DNA of 64,000 bases, from contig OU015657.1 of NCBI GenBank assembly GCA_907165275.2, forward strand, positions 10,439,001-10,503,000. Direction: 5' to 3'. Every line of letters starts with the position of its first letter. Position 1 is the first letter of the stretch. Source of the DNA: Zygaena filipendulae (Eukaryota; Arthropoda; Insecta; Lepidoptera; Zygaenidae). Shown piece by piece: positions 43,882 to 53,723 of the stretch. The notes beneath the pieces were generated by a model that had not been told where the DNA came from, ran no database searches, and was given only the letters and a program-made list of their open reading frames with translations. The translations under genes were made by a program, and so were the position numbers.

Positions 43882-46788
43882 TCAAATATTTAGACCAGCT
43901 TTAAATGCATATAAATCTTTTTTAAACTTATTTAAAGAAATATTTAAAATATCAATTTTACATTCCTTGAACAACTTATTATGCTCTTTGCACATTCTGG
44001 GAATAATGTTATGACAGCCAACATTGGTTCTAAAACTCTCGATAGCAAATGGTTTGAAATTACAGATGCGAGAATGTTGGCGAGGAACAGTGAAGTTAAT
44101 TTTCTGCAGCAGCTGAGGACAATCTATAGCACCGTTTATTATTTTGTAAAGTAAAACCTGGTCCGCAACCCAACGCCTATCCTCAAGACTAGCCATATTG
44201 AAAAAACTTAGTCGGTCCCTATATGTGTGCAACGAATGAAGCTTTTTCTGGTGGATAGTTAGGAAAAAGAGAAATCTTTTTTGTATACGCTCAACCCGAT
44301 CTGCATTACACTTGTATTGGGGATTCCACGTATTAGAACAATATTCCAGCAGACTACGAACCAAAGCAAAATACGCAGCCTTCAGGGCAGAGACGTCTTT
44401 AAAATTCTTGCAACTGCGCCAAATAAAGCCCAAAAGTTTATTCGACTTTTTTAGAATATAGTCAATATGAGTATTATATGATAGTCTACTGTCGAGCAAT
44501 ATTCCCAGATCTTTAATATGAGGAACTTCCTCTAAGGGCACGCTATCAATATAATATGTAGTATCTAAGGATATGTTCTTTTTCGTAAATTTGATATGTT
44601 TACATTTATTAATATTCAGGGGAAGCTTGTTATCTAGCGACCATTGTGAAATACGAGTTAGGTCATCTTGGAGGTATTGAGAGTCCGAAAAGCTATTAAC
44701 AATTTTAGTTATCTTAAGATCGTCTGCGAAAAACGAAAATTCTGAATGATGAATAACCTTTGCCACATCATTAATGAAGACCAGAAACAAGGTGGGACCC
44801 AGGTGAGAGCCCTGTGGCACGCCTGAGGTTACTTCAAAACTCTCAGATGAGTGTCCACTAATCACAACCTTTTGACATCTTGATGACAGATAACTTGAGA
44901 ACCAGTCCAGCAAACTACCATATACACCGACATCGCAAAGCTTTTTAATCAACAAATTATGGTCCACTCTATCAAACGCCTTACTAATGTCCGTGTAGAT
45001 TGCGTCCATTTGACCACCTTTGTTTAAGGCTTCAGAAATATTGGAAACATGCATAACTAGATTAGATACAGTTGACATCCGACTGCGAAAACCGTGTTGG
45101 TGTGGAGTTAATAGTGGCTTGACATGTAGTGTGAGAGCTGAATTAACCAAAGATTCGAACACCTTTCCCATAACAGACAATAATGAAATCGGCCTATAGT
45201 TCTGTACATCGGCAACATTGCCTCCTTTTGGAATTGGTATTACATTGGCCCGTTTCCAAATAGAAGGGAATACGCCACTAGCTAAAGAAAAATTAAATAT
45301 AACATGTAAAGGGTGTGACAGCTGTGCAGCACAGTTAGCAAGAAATATAGCTGGTATTGCATCCGGACCAGCCCCTTTGTTAGTATCGAGCTTTTTCAAA
45401 GAGGTTTCAATAGAGTAACGAGAAAGCGTTAAGTTTCCAATAGTGAGCGAGCCTGCATAAGTAGGCGCAGTTGATACATCTACACGTGAGTTCGTATTGC
45501 CCTTGGCTGCAAAAACTGATGCAAAATTACTAGCAAAAGCCTGGCAGATGGAAGCTGCTGATGTCAGTCTCTTCCCATGGAATAACATTTCACTGGGCAT
45601 AGTACTTGTATTCTTCCGTTTAGATTTTATGTATGACCAAAATGCTTTCAAATTATTATTCGCGATAGATGATTCTATAGACTTTAAGTAATCAGAATGG
45701 CAAATTGCTATTAAATTATGACAACGCGCTCTAGCGTCCTTAAATTCTAATTCATCGATAGGGTTACTAAATCGTTTCAGTTTTTTTCTTATTTTGTTTT
45801 TTTCTTTTATGCATTTAATAAGATTTTTTGAGTACCAAACTGGGTAGCGACCAGATTTAACGTTTGAAATGGGAACATGCCCGTTGACTATGCTACCGAT
45901 GTGCGAATAAAATGCCGTTGTCATCTCATTGACGTCATTCAAGGGTTCTAAAATACCATGCCAATTAATTTTGTCCAACTCGGCATTTATATTCACATAA
46001 TCAGCTTTGTAAAAATTATATCTATCAACATCGAGACTTTTCAGAAACTCTATGACGGGAAAATCCATGACTACTTCAAGAGGGGGGTGGTAGGGGTCTA
46101 TTTTGGACAAGGGACAAGCATTGAGCGTTTTTGTGAAATGATTGGAACATAAAACAAGATCGAGACATTTACCATCTTTATTTTTAATTTGATTAAATTG
46201 CTGTAACCCATGGAGTGACATAAAATCTATTAAGAGGCCGCTAAACCCGGTTGAACACACTTGAAGACTGGCAGCAGTTGAAACGCCCTGATTCTGGTCG
46301 GGGCACCAGGTGAGACTTCCCAAGTTAAAATCACCTATGACTAAGGTTTCGTCGTTACTAAATTGAGAGAGGACATCGCTAATGCTATCAATATGATTAC
46401 CTAGTTTCTCTAGCGACACCGGCGGAGGAATATATACGGCACAAATATTGAACTGCTTGACGGTCTTGTTTATCGGAAGCGAAATCTGCACCAACATAAC
46501 CTCTTCATTACTTTTAAATACAGATAAACAAGAAGAAGTTATCTTCTTGGAAACGGCAATAAGAATTCCACCGCCGTCCCGCTTCAAAGTTCCGCCACTG
46601 CACCTATCTTTGCGATAAATTGTATAATCGTTATTAAGAATCTCAGCATCGAATACACTATCATTTAACCATGTTTCTGTCATAACAATTATGTCATAAT
46701 TACAATTTAAGGAAGACAAATATAATTCTTTCAGTTTCCCTCGAATGCTTCTGGTGTTTTGGTAATAGATACTAAAATGTGACATCAT
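43882..46788 (-). CDS. LINE ORF2: endonuclease-reverse transcriptase (968 aa)
   Basis: This protein makes the nick and the cDNA for target-primed reverse transcription of its own RNA. Residues ~1-235 form an APE-type endonuclease: NTRSIRGKL near the start, the catalytic Glu in TETWLND, GDFNLGSLTW, and a terminal DPYHPPLEV in place of the usual SDH. Residues ~500-740 are the reverse transcriptase: NYRPISLLS, HQHGFR, DISKAFDRVDH, GVPQGSHLGP and the catalytic FADD. A C-terminal region with the LEYCSNTWNP and R-IQKRFL motifs of the superfamily follows. No RNase H domain is seen. The length is normal for Jockey/CR1 elements and no disabling mutation is apparent. The start is the first Met of the frame, directly before the conserved YYQNTRS; translation probably restarts after ORF1. 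Catalytic competence is inferred, not shown. Confidence 0.93.
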   Translation of the reverse strand: MMSHFSIYYQNTRSIRGKLKELYLSSLNCNYDIIVMTETWLNDSVFDAEILNNDYTIYRKDRCSGGTLKRDGGGILIAVSKKITSSCLSVFKSNEEVMLVQISLPINKTVKQFNICAVYIPPPVSLEKLGNHIDSISDVLSQFSNDETLVIGDFNLGSLTWCPDQNQGVSTAASLQVCSTGFSGLLIDFMSLHGLQQFNQIKNKDGKCLDLVLCSNHFTKTLNACPLSKIDPYHPPLEVVMDFPVIEFLKSLDVDRYNFYKADYVNINAELDKINWHGILEPLNDVNEMTTAFYSHIGSIVNGHVPISNVKSGRYPVWYSKNLIKCIKEKNKIRKKLKRFSNPIDELEFKDARARCHNLIAICHSDYLKSIESSIANNNLKAFWSYIKSKRKNTSTMPSEMLFHGKRLTSAASICQAFASNFASVFAAKGNTNSRVDVSTAPTYAGSLTIGNLTLSRYSIETSLKKLDTNKGAGPDAIPAIFLANCAAQLSHPLHVIFNFSLASGVFPSIWKRANVIPIPKGGNVADVQNYRPISLLSVMGKVFESLVNSALTLHVKPLLTPHQHGFRSRMSTVSNLVMHVSNISEALNKGGQMDAIYTDISKAFDRVDHNLLIKKLCDVGVYGSLLDWFSSYLSSRCQKVVISGHSSESFEVTSGVPQGSHLGPTLFLVFINDVAKVIHHSEFSFFADDLKITKIVNSFSDSQYLQDDLTRISQWSLDNKLPLNINKCKHIKFTKKNISLDTTYYIDSVPLEEVPHIKDLGILLDSRLSYNTHIDYILKKSNKLLGFIWRSCKNFKDVSALKAAYFALVRSLLEYCSNTWNPQYKCNADRVERIQKRFLFFLTIHQKKLHSLHTYRDRLSFFNMASLEDRRWVADQVLLYKIINGAIDCPQLLQKINFTVPRQHSRICNFKPFAIESFRTNVGCHNIIPRMCKEHNKLFKECKIDILNISLNKFKKDLYAFKAGLNI

Positions 46789-46881
46789 TAGACAGAACGA
46801 AAAGAAACACTTAAAATAATAAAAAATAAAAAATAATATATATGAAAAGCAGCCAACAGTAACTAACAGAAAGTACAGTGA

Positions 46882-47973
46882 TTACTCTATAAGAGACGCT
46901 ATAACTTTAGAATTTTTAACCCAAATAGCTGGTGATTCATCATCTTTCCTCAACAAAACACGTCCATCGCGGGTCCATAAGTGTTTGTAACCCTTTTCCT
47001 TCTTCAGTATGCGAGCCTCAGCTTGTAGCTTGCGATTTAAAGGCGACAAATGTTCGACGACGTAGACCGGGGTAACATCGCCTGTTAGCCCAAAGTGCGA
47101 GGATTTCAGTTTTGACGAAGGATTTGTCTTATTGAATTTTAAACATGCTGCCAAAACTTTATCACGCATAAGACGCGATGGCAATTTAATTACAACGGAC
47201 CGGGGTCTAGGAGAATCCCGGTTTGCCTTAGCCACCCGGGTGCATGACAGAAGATCAGTTTCGTTAATAGGACAGGAAATAGTCTTGCCCAGTTCAAGAA
47301 TGGACTTCACGAGGTTTTCATTAACACGCTCCGGAAGACATTGAATTTCAATATTATTTTCTCTTGCTCGTTGATCTGATTGAGACATTCTGAAATGTAG
47401 TTCGTCTATGTTGTCCTGTAGTCTCCGGTTTTCATCGCGTAATACTGGAACCTCGGCTTGCATGCCTGACAAACCTTCCCGGGCCTCACTGTACGCGGCC
47501 GATAAGGTACCTATCTCAGCTTGCATACCCCGAACCGTATTTTCAAGCTCTGAATACTTGGTTGACCAGTTATTAATTTTGTTGGCCAGGGTGTCCAGCT
47601 TTTTGTTGAAGCTACTCTTGAGATCTGACATATCCCGAGAAAGTTTCTCAAACTTTGAGTTCATGTTGTTCATCAACGCCTCCGTGTCAATACTCACAAT
47701 CGAGGGCAAATTGACACTATGTTCGGCCGAGCGCTCGTTCAATAATAGAGGTGACTTTGGCGTGCCAGAGGCAAATGGAGTTTTTTTGATGGCCTTGCAC
47801 TTAGCGCATTTCCACTTTTTTAAATTCATGGGAAGTATCTTTTTAAAGTCCGATTCAGTTAGACCAGCACAACCGCAATGGAAAGTTCCCTCGCACGATG
47901 AACATTTTATTTGGTCACTAGACGCGAGCGACGTATTGCATTTAATACAATTCATTTTATTCAATACTTTCAA
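46882..47973 (-). CDS. LINE ORF1: PHD-finger, coiled-coil RNA-binding protein (363 aa)
   Basis: Probably the nucleic-acid chaperone and particle protein of the retrotransposon. An N-terminal C4HC3 zinc finger of PHD type is complete: Cys9-Cys12, Cys24-Cys27, His32-Cys35, Cys56-Cys59. A long heptad-rich segment follows (about residues 95-200, e.g. MSDLKSSFNKKLDTLANKIN), predicted to form a coiled-coil oligomer. The C-terminal third (NNIEIQCLPE..., RSVVIKLPSRLMRDKVL..., YVVEHLSPLNRKLQAEAR, then a basic Trp-containing end) matches the RRM-plus-CTD layout common in such ORF1 proteins. Met7 could be the start instead of Met1; both keep the zinc finger. The gene lies 93 bases upstream of ORF2 in a different frame. 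Confidence 0.9.
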   Translation of the reverse strand: MKVLNKMNCIKCNTSLASSDQIKCSSCEGTFHCGCAGLTESDFKKILPMNLKKWKCAKCKAIKKTPFASGTPKSPLLLNERSAEHSVNLPSIVSIDTEALMNNMNSKFEKLSRDMSDLKSSFNKKLDTLANKINNWSTKYSELENTVRGMQAEIGTLSAAYSEAREGLSGMQAEVPVLRDENRRLQDNIDELHFRMSQSDQRARENNIEIQCLPERVNENLVKSILELGKTISCPINETDLLSCTRVAKANRDSPRPRSVVIKLPSRLMRDKVLAACLKFNKTNPSSKLKSSHFGLTGDVTPVYVVEHLSPLNRKLQAEARILKKEKGYKHLWTRDGRVLLRKDDESPAIWVKNSKVIASLIE

Positions 47974-48256
47974 TTTTATCTAACGTAAACACTGCCGTTT
48001 GCGGCCGTTTATGACCATCCGACGCGACACAGCACTAACTGTTGTTATTAAGCTCGTACGTTGATCGAACTGTTGAAGTCTGCTTTTGTTACACAACCAA
48101 ATGGGCACTATTACACAACACCAGATCCAGAATAAGATAATACTTCATAACACTGCATTATATAGTGTGTTTGAACTGAGTTTACAATTATTTTAATTAA
48201 TTTACTAACGAGTCAAACAAAACGCAAGCGAACGCGCCGAGAACGCGGGTAGATGC

Positions 48257-48590
48257 TCCAAAGCCAAAAAATAGATATAATAAGAATAATTAATCATTTA
48301 TTCAGAGGCATAAAAAGCACTAATATATATAGATACACACAATAAAATATAGTATTTGGTTTGGTTAATAAATTAATATTGTATTCGGTTTCTACTTATA
48401 TCCGTAGAATATGTAGGTATAAACAAAATGTAAATGAAGCCTTATTTATTAAAATCACCACATTGACATTGAGTTGAGTTGAGACGAATTAATACGTAGG
48501 TTATATATAGTTCTGGATTTTGGATATAATATTGTAATGTATTTTAATTTAATTGTAGTTTAATTTAAAGTTTCTTGAAACATCTAATCC
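48257..48590. other. AT-rich flank of the LINE
   Basis: Plain AT-rich sequence, no supported feature. Confidence 0.5.
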
Positions 48591-48591
48591 A

Positions 48592-48840
48592 CGCTAATAT
48601 AATATTATGATCAAAATGTTACCATTTCTCTGTTTGACTGTCTGTCTGTTACCTTTTTACACTTGAACTAATCAACCGATCATCATGAAACATTGCATAC
48701 ACGTTGTAAAGGGTACAGGAGAGGATATAGGATCTATCTACTTCTTCGGGATGCATTCATTTCATTCAAATTTATCGAAATCTGTTCAACGGTTTTGGCG
48801 TAAAAAGGTGAACGAAAAGATAGGCAGGAGGATGAACACA
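48592..48840 (+). mobile_element. Helitron-like, 5' part
   Basis: cacgctaatataatattatg, ctgtctgtctgttacctttt, aaccgatcatcatgaaacat and acgttgtaaagggtacagga follow the plus-strand order. The end (ggcgtaaaaaggtgaacg) is scrambled and the 3' hairpin is absent. The 73-codon frame through it is not a gene. Confidence 0.65.
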
Positions 48841-49409
48841 AATACCTATCATGGAATAGAAAGAAACAAAATTCCAATTTTGCAATGTAGGTATTTTTTT
48901 ATTTAATGGAGTTATGCAAAAATCGGATTTCATACATTTTAATCAAGCCTGGAATACTCTTTTATAATGACCGTTTTATGTAAATATCCTGTTCGCCTGT
49001 TCGGACCACTGCAAATCAATTAGGTAGGTAACGAAAAAGCTTTTATGTTGAATAGTTATGTACATTATGTGGCTGCACGGTATTTTAAATCAAGGTGCTT
49101 ACGTTTTATGAACCAAATCGTTACTGGCGAACGTTAATTCGAACGGAAGGGTAATAATGAATGGAAGGCCCGCTGCGGTCTCGCTAGGCAAATTAAATAT
49201 ACTTACATACATACATTATATTGCGGAAGCACGACACGTTACACAGTGTGGTGTAATGTTTATAATTATCATAATATAATGATTTATTATTTTATTTTTT
49301 AAGTTTTTATCAGTCTCTATAAATCACTAAATGTAATAATTGTCTGAATATCGTTTTATTTTGACTAACTTATCAGTTAATTAAGACCACATAACAGAAA
49401 ATAACAAAT
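48841..49409. other. Unrecognised stretch
   Basis: AT-rich, no support for a gene or repeat. Confidence 0.45.
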
Positions 49410-50050
49410 AGAAGGGACGCGAACTTAGTTTAGTATGAAAACAGAAGAAAACAAGTGGCGCCGGGTGATTTTTGCACACAAAACTTTTCATCACGCACAC
49501 TAAAACATTCATTAACCTAAATGGTTGTTGGAGTTGGAGTTTTTAGTAAGTAGTCACTGTTTTCAAAATTTACAGTTTTGATATATATTATTTATTTCTT
49601 TTTTATTTATTCATTTATTTGTCCAACAGAAATACACCAGCTTACAAATTACAAGTTACAAATTCATGGATAGGATGTTTCCTATAATAGGCTAAAACAA
49701 CATGCTAAAGGCGATGTATGCAGGTAACATTGGTAGGCACCTAGTAGTTGAATAAACAAACATATTAGCTATTGATTGACCATATCATGCGCTCCCAGAT
49801 TACATATACGTATATGTATACAGAAGAGATTTGAACTCATAAAGACTGGAATTCAACAAGTCTATTTTTTTGTTACTTTGCTACAGCTCGTTGTGGCTGC
49901 GACAGATTCGAGGCAATATGCTGTGGTGATATTAGCAAAACAAGTTTTGGGATAGTTAGAGCATTTGCTCTTCTCTCTTTGCAACCGTGGCCCGCCCGCC
50001 CCGCTTACATGTCCTCTCTAGTTAATTTATTTGCTCTTTGATTCAGACAT
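49410..50050 (+). repeat. Dispersed repeat, copy 2 (interrupted)
   Basis: Homologous to 7431-7775. The left block (49410-49575) and right block (49930-50050) flank an insertion with a LINE-type tail. gttagagcatttgctct is conserved and the outer stem is not. Confidence 0.72.
49580..49770 (-). mobile_element. LINE 3' end, minus strand
   Basis: The run attatttatttcttttttat then ttattcatttatttgtccaa is the reverse of an AAATA-type tail. It is followed by cagaaatacaccagcttaca, similar in layout to the 3' UTR of the 43.5-kb element (tttattaggtttgccaacag). 5' truncated. Confidence 0.6.
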
Positions 50051-50390
50051 AAAACAAGTACACTTCACTTCAACACAACACTCATTAATTATTAGGGTTC
50101 TATGCTGCAACTTAAAGCAACGTCTACATACATATTTATCGCCACCCCTGTGGCTGAGTGACGAGGAGCATTTGCGAGCTCGCAATAAAGTCGTCATCGA
50201 AACACTTTTGCCAGTGTTTGTACTTTATTACCGTCGTAATAAGATTAAACAGCTGTTGTCGAACGCGAACGTTGTGAATTCGATTTTTGCATCGGTTTAC
50301 AAATTAGAACGAGAGTTTTTTTCAAATTCAAAGTCGCTCAAAGACCGGGAATCAGAGCTGAAATCTCTCGGCGTGGGACCACTCGCGTGA
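50031..50390 (+). CDS. Hypothetical protein frame (119 codons)
   Basis: The longest frame outside the LINE and the LINE-remnant frames. Its first ~35 codons lie in or next to the dispersed repeat and look random. From about 50130 the composition changes to a mixed, charged, protein-like sequence: LSPPLWLSDEEHLRARNKVV, then LPVFVLYYRRNKIKQLLSNA, then FASVYKLEREFFSNSKSL and a SLGVGPLA end before TGA. That second part could be a terminal exon or the remnant of a transposon protein. I recognise no domain. No clear acceptor precedes it, although a pyrimidine-poor acatatttatcgccacccct lies at the change point. It sits ~760 bases before the ADAM-like exon on the same strand, but ends in a stop, so it is not part of that gene's coding path. 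Confidence 0.35.
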   Translation: MLFDSDIKQVHFTSTQHSLIIRVLCCNLKQRLHTYLSPPLWLSDEEHLRARNKVVIETLLPVFVLYYRRNKIKQLLSNANVVNSIFASVYKLEREFFSNSKSLKDRESELKSLGVGPLA

Positions 50391-50810
50391 ATGAGGTCGT
50401 CATTAGCTTGCAAGCATACGATGTAAGTTATGCATGTATGTATGTATGCGTATGTTACTAATGTCTCATTTGACAGCTGACAAAGCTGCTAGATGAAGGC
50501 TTCCCCTATGCTACTCTCACGCAGCTGGCTCCATCGATCTTAACAACCACGTCTGTCTTACTTATCACTTGGGAGGTTGTCCCTTGCCGCTACTGCATGC
50601 TGTTGCGTTGCAATCTTCGTGCTAAGTCTTTTCTGTTTTGAAATGAAACTTCTTTGGGCTCGGTAAAAAAAAACGTTATGTTTGATCCATTAGGTTAATT
50701 CGTTTGGTTGTAAACAGGTGGCGTTGTTTTATTACCAAAGTTTCACGTCTTGCACGCGTAGACACTGATACGGGCGCGTATAGTGTGTACCTACACGCGC
50801 ACGAGCACGC

Positions 50811-50850
50811 GGATTTTTTCATTCAAAGTCGACTTTGACTGAAAAAATCC
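50811..50850. repeat. 40-bp near-perfect palindrome
   Basis: GGATTTTTTCATTCAAAGTC followed by GACTTTGACTGAAAAAATCC. 19 of 20 base pairs match with no loop, centred on GTCGAC. It is preceded by alternating cgcgcacgagcacgcg. It could extrude as a cruciform or bind a dimeric factor. It lies ~300 bases upstream of the 51147 exon, in its upstream intron or promoter region. Confidence 0.9.
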
Positions 50851-51146
50851 TGACTTTTTTGATTCGTTTAGGTATAAGATATGTACATAAATATTTTTTC
50901 ATTCAGGTAGGTAGCTTACCGCCGGGCGAGGTGTTATGCCCGGGGAACCGCGGCTCCGACTGTAGATCGTCGGAGGTCGTATATAAGAAGAAAATATCTA
51001 TATATATGCAGCGCATATGTGAAAACTTCGTTAGCGCGATTCACGTAGTTAGTATTCGTCGCTTCATTATAGTTCGTGACTTGTGGCGTAGAGGTCGCCA
51101 CAATATCGTTACTAAAAATACATAAATGTGATCGTTACTGTTGCAG

Positions 51147-51291
51147 GGTTGTCGCTGACACCGTTCGTGCGCCACTGGCACCCAGCGCGCTACGAGCCGC
51201 TGGGCGGGCCCCGCCGGCGCCGCTCCCCGCCGCACCCCCCGCCCTCGCCCCCGCCGCAGCCGCTGCGGTTTTCCTTTCGAGCGCATAACAG
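51147..51291 (+). CDS. Exon of an ADAM10/Kuzbanian-like metalloprotease (prodomain start)
   Basis: The exon runs from acceptor gttactgttgcag to donor ACAG|gtaaac. It is 145 bases, very GC-rich in an AT-rich setting, with 47 full codons: LSLTPFVRHWHPARYEPLGG, an Arg/Pro-rich linker (PRRRRSPPHPPPSPPPQP) and LRFSFRAHNR, the last codon being split. In ADAM10-type proteins the mature N-terminus begins LN.YI.HYE.LSYD, followed by a short variable linker and LRLDFHAHGR.F.L. The order, spacing and RH-pattern match. The N-terminal signal peptide must be in an upstream exon and the rest of the prodomain and protease domain downstream. The next exon must begin in phase 2 (R/S codon split) and I could not find it in the window, so the intron would exceed 12 kb. 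ADAM10/Kuzbanian is the membrane sheddase that processes Notch; the Kuzbanian-like paralogue is equally possible. Start phase 1 (two bases complete a split codon). Confidence 0.5.
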
Positions 51292-51361
51292 GTAAACAAA
51301 ACGGGCTATTATCGTTTTTCATGCAATTTTTTGGACCAAAAAATCATAGCATTACAAGTCA

Positions 51362-51480
51362 CTTTATTGTATTTATTTATTTATTTAACAATTAATGCAC
51401 ACAAGGACATCAAAAAAAGGAAAAAAAAGTATAAAAGTAATCATGTACAAGGGTCATGCTTACTCCACGCTTATTGTACG
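51362..51480 (-). mobile_element. LINE 3' end, minus strand
   Basis: tgtatttatttatttattta then acaattaatgcacacaagga resembles the reversed tail plus 3' UTR of a CR1-like element. It continues with an A-rich run. Confidence 0.5.
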
Positions 51481-51539
51481 TATTTACATGTTTATGTGTT
51501 TTGTAAATGACTGTGTTTATTTACTGAGTGTGTAATTTG

Positions 51540-51615
51540 TAAGACGATATCAACGTTCAGATGAATTATTATAGTAACCTGTTGATGGTCCTAAATAAAT
51601 AAATATATAAATATT
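51540..51615 (+). mobile_element. LINE 3' tail, plus strand
   Basis: acctgttgatggtcctaaat followed by aaataaatatataaatat, a typical last 3' UTR motif and AAAT-type tail of a truncated non-LTR element. Confidence 0.45.
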
Positions 51616-51833
51616 TGATTTGAATTCTTGATTTGAATAATGAAACGAAAAAGGGACAAACACTATAGGAGACATCTGTAGGATTTTAGTCTGTTTCCTG
51701 TTATTATCTTGTTTGAACTGCACACGTTTTTACGGCGCCATCCGCTGCTGCATGATAATATAAACTGTTTAAACTTTTTAATATCAAGTTTAAATCCAAA
51801 ACTTACCTAATCTTCATGTTCTCATTATTATCG

Positions 51834-52011
51834 ACTAGCCGCGTTAATTTCAGAGTTACCGCGGGAAAAGTTACTTTACTAGGTCCTTTTCTACTCCAGA
51901 CGACGTTTATGCAAAATTTTATAATGATTTGTTGAGTAGTAAAGGTGTGAACGCTCTGCTTAACAAACAAAAAAACTCACATTCACATCTATTATATTAT
52001 AATATTAAGGA
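51834..52011 (-). mobile_element. Helitron-like, hairpin partly deleted
   Basis: CTAGCCGCGTTAATTTCAGA shows loss of the hairpin's first half. Then come gagttaccgcgggaaaagtt, gcaaaattttataatgattt, and the 5' end rc TCCTTAATATTATAATATAA before T. Confidence 0.75.
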
Positions 52012-52212
52012 TTTTGAAGAAATCTCTTGTGAAAACTTCACAAAAGTGTAGTATTATCACCTGCTTCCACTGCAGTCCACATTTGTTACGGCAGTTTGAC
52101 GTGCTGGTCGGCTACAGCTGATATGAAATCAATCTTCATTCTAAAAAATATGAGCGATTTGTACGATTTATAGACTGGGCTCTCGTAAGCCTCGACGTGG
52201 CTTCGACATCTA

Positions 52213-52404
52213 TCTATACTAATATTATTAAGAGGAAAGATTTGCTTTTTTGTTTGTTTGTTTGTTACGATTTAACTCAAAAACTACTGGACCGATTTCA
52301 AAAATTCTTCACCATTAGAAAGCTACATTATCCCTGTAGTCCGTCCAGTAGGTAGTTTTTGAGTTTTTGCGAGCAGACAGACGCGGCGGAGGAATTTGTT
52401 TTAT
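52213..52404 (+). mobile_element. Helitron-like, 'aagaggaaagattt' subfamily
   Basis: A|TCTATACTAATATTATTAAG, gaggaaagatttgctttttt, (gttt)n, aaaaactactggaccgattt, gaaagctacattatccctgt. Same interior as 17438-17642 in the opposite orientation. The 3' end is replaced by gcagacagacgcggcgga. Confidence 0.75.
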
Positions 52405-53723
52405 AATATATAAAATGTCTTATAAACATATAATAATATTATGTAGTGAAGAAACATCCATTTTCACACCTTTCTCGTCTCTTCAGACACTTTACAAACG
52501 TTCACATTTTTCATATAAGTAGGATATTATCTGTTGTGAAATTGCAACTTTTACAAATTTATTTAAGCTCTATTTAATAAAGTTTATTGTCGACTCATGA
52601 TATTTTAGAATTAAAATTAAATAGATGCCAGATACGTGCTGGAATCGTATTGATTACTTACCAGTAAGTTACAGGTGTGTTAGACGTAGCGTTCACTCCG
52701 GACTAATCCATTTGTAAGTGGTAGGTTTGCAGGTGAATGCTCCGGTGCACGTAAACTTCCCTCCGTCTATCTATGACCGGCCACAGAGCAAACAAACTTG
52801 TAGAGGTAACCGGTAAAATCTTGCATGCGAACTTCAAAACATTTGTATGCTCACTGGCGGACAAAAGTTTTACACTACGAGTATCTTCGGGAGAGCAATC
52901 ACTGACTTTTGGATTTTAGTTGTATTTTTTTTATTTCCCAAAGTTTTCTCGCGTTTTTATTTTCAAAAATAAAATTTAAATAATAACTTGATGTTAAAAA
53001 TATAAGTTAGTTGAGGCATAACTGAGTATCAAAAATGTTATGACACATTTACACGTGAATTTCAATGTCCGCCGTAATCTCTTGATCTCTCAGAAATGAC
53101 AAAAACTAAAATCGTCTTTGTCGCTTCCTGGCCCTCCAAACTATAAAAGGAAAATTAAAACCACCTCCTTCGATGAAGTTGATAAAAAATCACTTTTTCG
53201 ATTTGAGTGATCCTTATCAAACATTCTCGTACATAACTTTGCATTTTTAATATTAATAGATGTTGTTTTAATTTAACCTGTAAAGAGCCCAATCAGTTTA
53301 CGGATCGATGATATATAATAAACATTACCAAATCTAAAAGAAGTTATTATTATTTTTTCGCTCACATTGTCTTTCTCAATCTAGGTACTCGTTATCGTCA
53401 TTGTATTAGAACATAAATCAGTACATACTCTAATAGTAAAAATTCACGGAATTATTTATAGATAAGATTTAAAGAAAATAAATTTGTTTATCTACTCGTA
53501 TTTCTTCTAAATTACTCTATATACTACGGCGGGCTGCGCTGCGGCGGGGCGCTCCATTCTCCTAATTAAAACGTTTCCACACAAACCCCCAGGTAGTCGA
53601 TACTTACAAACGCATGGGGACTCTGATTCGTTGCTATTCAACCCTATATTTACCATTTTACTGATCGGGATATATTATGTACGACGTATACCAGAATAAA
53701 TTCTGTTTCCATTTTATTATCAA

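Larger units (their letters stand above)
43530..48256 (-). mobile_element. Non-LTR retrotransposon, apparently complete
   Basis: Minus-strand order: ~280-base GC-rich 5' UTR (48256-47974), PHD-finger ORF1 (47973-46882), 93-base spacer, EN/RT ORF2 (46788-43882), ~320-base 3' UTR, then an (aaaat)n-type tail at 43530-43557. Both ORFs lack internal stops or frameshifts, which is rare for a LINE and suggests recent insertion. The microsatellite-like tail, an ORF1 with PHD finger and coiled coil, and an APE-type endonuclease fit the CR1/Jockey superfamily. I could not identify a target duplication. The exact 5' end is estimated from the change in base composition near gaacgcgggtagatgctcca. Confidence 0.85.

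Noticed and set aside
47408..47983. 191-codon plus-strand frame
   Set aside because: It is the antisense shadow of the LINE ORF1, whose PHD finger and coiled coil are clear on the minus strand.
52733..52805. Splice-flanked 73-base island (ttgcag ... AGAG|gtaacc)
   Set aside because: Considered as the next exon after 51147-51291, but the required phase gives an immediate stop. The only open frame (VNAPVHVNFPPSIYDRP...) does not connect and is unrecognised.
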